A stretch of DNA of 5,304 bases from Kaiparowitsia sp041742695. Lineage in GTDB: Bacteria; Cyanobacteriota; Cyanobacteriia; Elainellales; Elainellaceae. The notes under the pieces were generated by a model. It was not told the DNA's origin and ran no database searches. It saw nothing but the letters and a program-made list of their open reading frames with translations. The translations under genes and the position numbers were made by a program. The stretch is from positions 1 through 5,304 of the forward strand of contig JBGTOF010000041.1 of assembly GCA_041742695.1 (NCBI GenBank), in the 5' to 3' direction. Below, piece by piece: positions 4,341 to 5,304 of this stretch (positions are counted from its first letter, which is position 1; each line of letters opens with the position of its first letter).

Positions 4341-5304
4341 TTACGGCGTCTCGAGCAAGATGTCCCCTGACAGGTTGCTGACGGCACGCTGCAACGACAC
4401 GAGCGAGCGGTTATAGCCCAGAATTGCATTGACCTGATTCACTTCAGACCGGGTGAGCTCGGTTTGAGCGCGCAACACATCGGTTTGGGTGCCAACCCCA
4501 GCCTGAAAGCGCAGCCGTGCTAGCCGCAGCGCTTCTCGCGCTTGGTCTACCCCAAGGCGCGTGGTCACAATGTTGTCGCGGTTGGCTTCGAGCGATAGAA
4601 AGGCTTGTTCAATCTGGAAGCGCACGGTATCGCGAGTGTTGGCAAAATCGGTCTCGGCAATCTCGATGTTGATCTCTTCTTGACGGGCACGAGCACGGCT
4701 GGCTCCGCCATCAAACAAGTTGAGGTTGACTTGAGCCCCAAATTGATAGTCGTCTCGAAAGCCGGTGTCGTCTCGGTCAAGCCGATTGTTGACGCTGTAT
4801 TGAGCAAACAGCCCCACCTGTGGCCCAAGGTTGGCGATCGCCGCCCGTCGTCGCTGTTCAGAAATTTCGCGCTGCACCAACTGCTGCTCTAGCTCAGCCC
4901 GGTTGCTATAGGCCAGCACAATGCTTTCCTCCAGCGTGAGTGGCCAGTCTTGGGCGACATCAATGGGGTCTGCGGCCGTAATCGATGCGGTTTGGGAAAT
5001 GCCCAAGCGCTGCGCCAACTGACGGCGAGAAATTTGCTGGTTGCTAATCGCCTGGGTCAGCTCTTGGCTAGAGTTAGCCACATCAACTTCTGCCTGCAAC
5101 ACATCAAACCGTGTGCCCACTCCGGCGCGCTCTAGCGCTTGGGCATCGCGCAAGCTTTGTTCGGCCTGGGTCAGCGCATCTCGGCCAATGCGCACCTGCT
5201 CGTCGGCCTGTTGCAAGTCGTAGTAGTCTGTGCTGACATCGAGCCGCAGTTGCTCCGTGAGCGATTCTACCTGCAGCTCTTGCAATTGCACCTGCCCTTC
5301 AGCC
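4341..5304 (-). CDS. TolC-family outer-membrane efflux protein, C-terminal part (cut by window edge)
   Basis: About 320 residues are visible, ending at TAA (4341-4343). The frame stays open through base 5304 with AEGQ before the GTG at 5289-5291, so that GTG is an internal valine and the true start lies to the right. Two OEP repeats show: AGVGTRFDVLQAEVDV and, about 208 residues later, AGVGTQTDVLRAQTEL, each in long heptad-rich helices. The second repeat opens with LTLEESIVLAYSNRAEL. FGAQVNLNLFDGGASRARAR is the typical beta-strand-to-helix stretch. Such proteins form trimeric channels through the outer membrane and periplasm for ABC or RND exporters (type I secretion or multidrug efflux). Any membrane-fusion partner would lie outside the window, so the substrate cannot be told. 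It converges with the methyltransferase gene across 139 bases. High G+C with a HIP1 site. Confidence 0.93.
   Translation of the reverse strand, partial: AEGQVQLQELQVESLTEQLRLDVSTDYYDLQQADEQVRIGRDALTQAEQSLRDAQALERAGVGTRFDVLQAEVDVANSSQELTQAISNQQISRRQLAQRLGISQTASITAADPIDVAQDWPLTLEESIVLAYSNRAELEQQLVQREISEQRRRAAIANLGPQVGLFAQYSVNNRLDRDDTGFRDDYQFGAQVNLNLFDGGASRARARQEEINIEIAETDFANTRDTVRFQIEQAFLSLEANRDNIVTTRLGVDQAREALRLARLRFQAGVGTQTDVLRAQTELTRSEVNQVNAILGYNRSLVSLQRAVSNLSGDILLETP

Noticed and set aside
5289..5291. GTG as the start of the TolC-type gene
   Set aside because: The frame continues open to the window edge with coding-like residues, there is no signal peptide after it, and a TolC protein would lack much of its first half.

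Overview
The window looks like chromosomal DNA of a cyanobacterium, probably a filamentous one. Six copies of the octamer GCGATCGC (HIP1, a cyanobacterial hallmark) lie in 5.3 kb. Several palindromic repeat types resembling those dispersed in cyanobacterial genomes are present, and the TolC and AraC/Ada-type proteins fit that group. No tRNA, rRNA or CRISPR array was seen.

Layout, left to right. Positions 1-138 hold the 3' end of an IS5-type insertion sequence: the transposase C-terminus followed by a probable terminal repeat. It abuts a decayed IS982-type transposase fragment (159-350), broken by an in-frame stop and cut off at its 3' side. A strongly A+T-rich gene follows (362-1078), coding for a HEPN-domain protein that resembles the AbiU2 family. 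A gene-poor stretch (1079-1492) holds a short palindromic repeat and what may be a decayed reverse-strand reading frame. At 1493-2167 lies a gene joining a GIY-YIG/T5orf172-type nuclease domain, one membrane segment and a C-terminal SH3b domain. The next interval (2168-2532) is full of palindromes. A REP-associated tyrosine transposase (RAYT) gene lies on the minus strand (2533-3105). An identical perfect 33-bp palindrome stands on each side of it, and a third, diverged copy lies farther out. The right part is G+C-rich and looks like core genome: an AraC-HTH/O6-methylguanine-DNA methyltransferase fusion on the plus strand (3290-4201), then a convergent TolC-type outer-membrane efflux gene on the minus strand that runs off the right edge.

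The left 2.2 kb reads as an accessory region: insertion-sequence debris plus two A+T-rich genes with nuclease-type folds. The middle kilobase is a REP/RAYT unit. The right 2 kb is ordinary chromosome. The genes do not form one operon. The best candidates for new biology are the membrane-anchored GIY-YIG/SH3b protein, the lone HEPN protein, and the RAYT with palindromes whose differences preserve base pairing. Family assignments come from reading motifs by eye; no database search was done.
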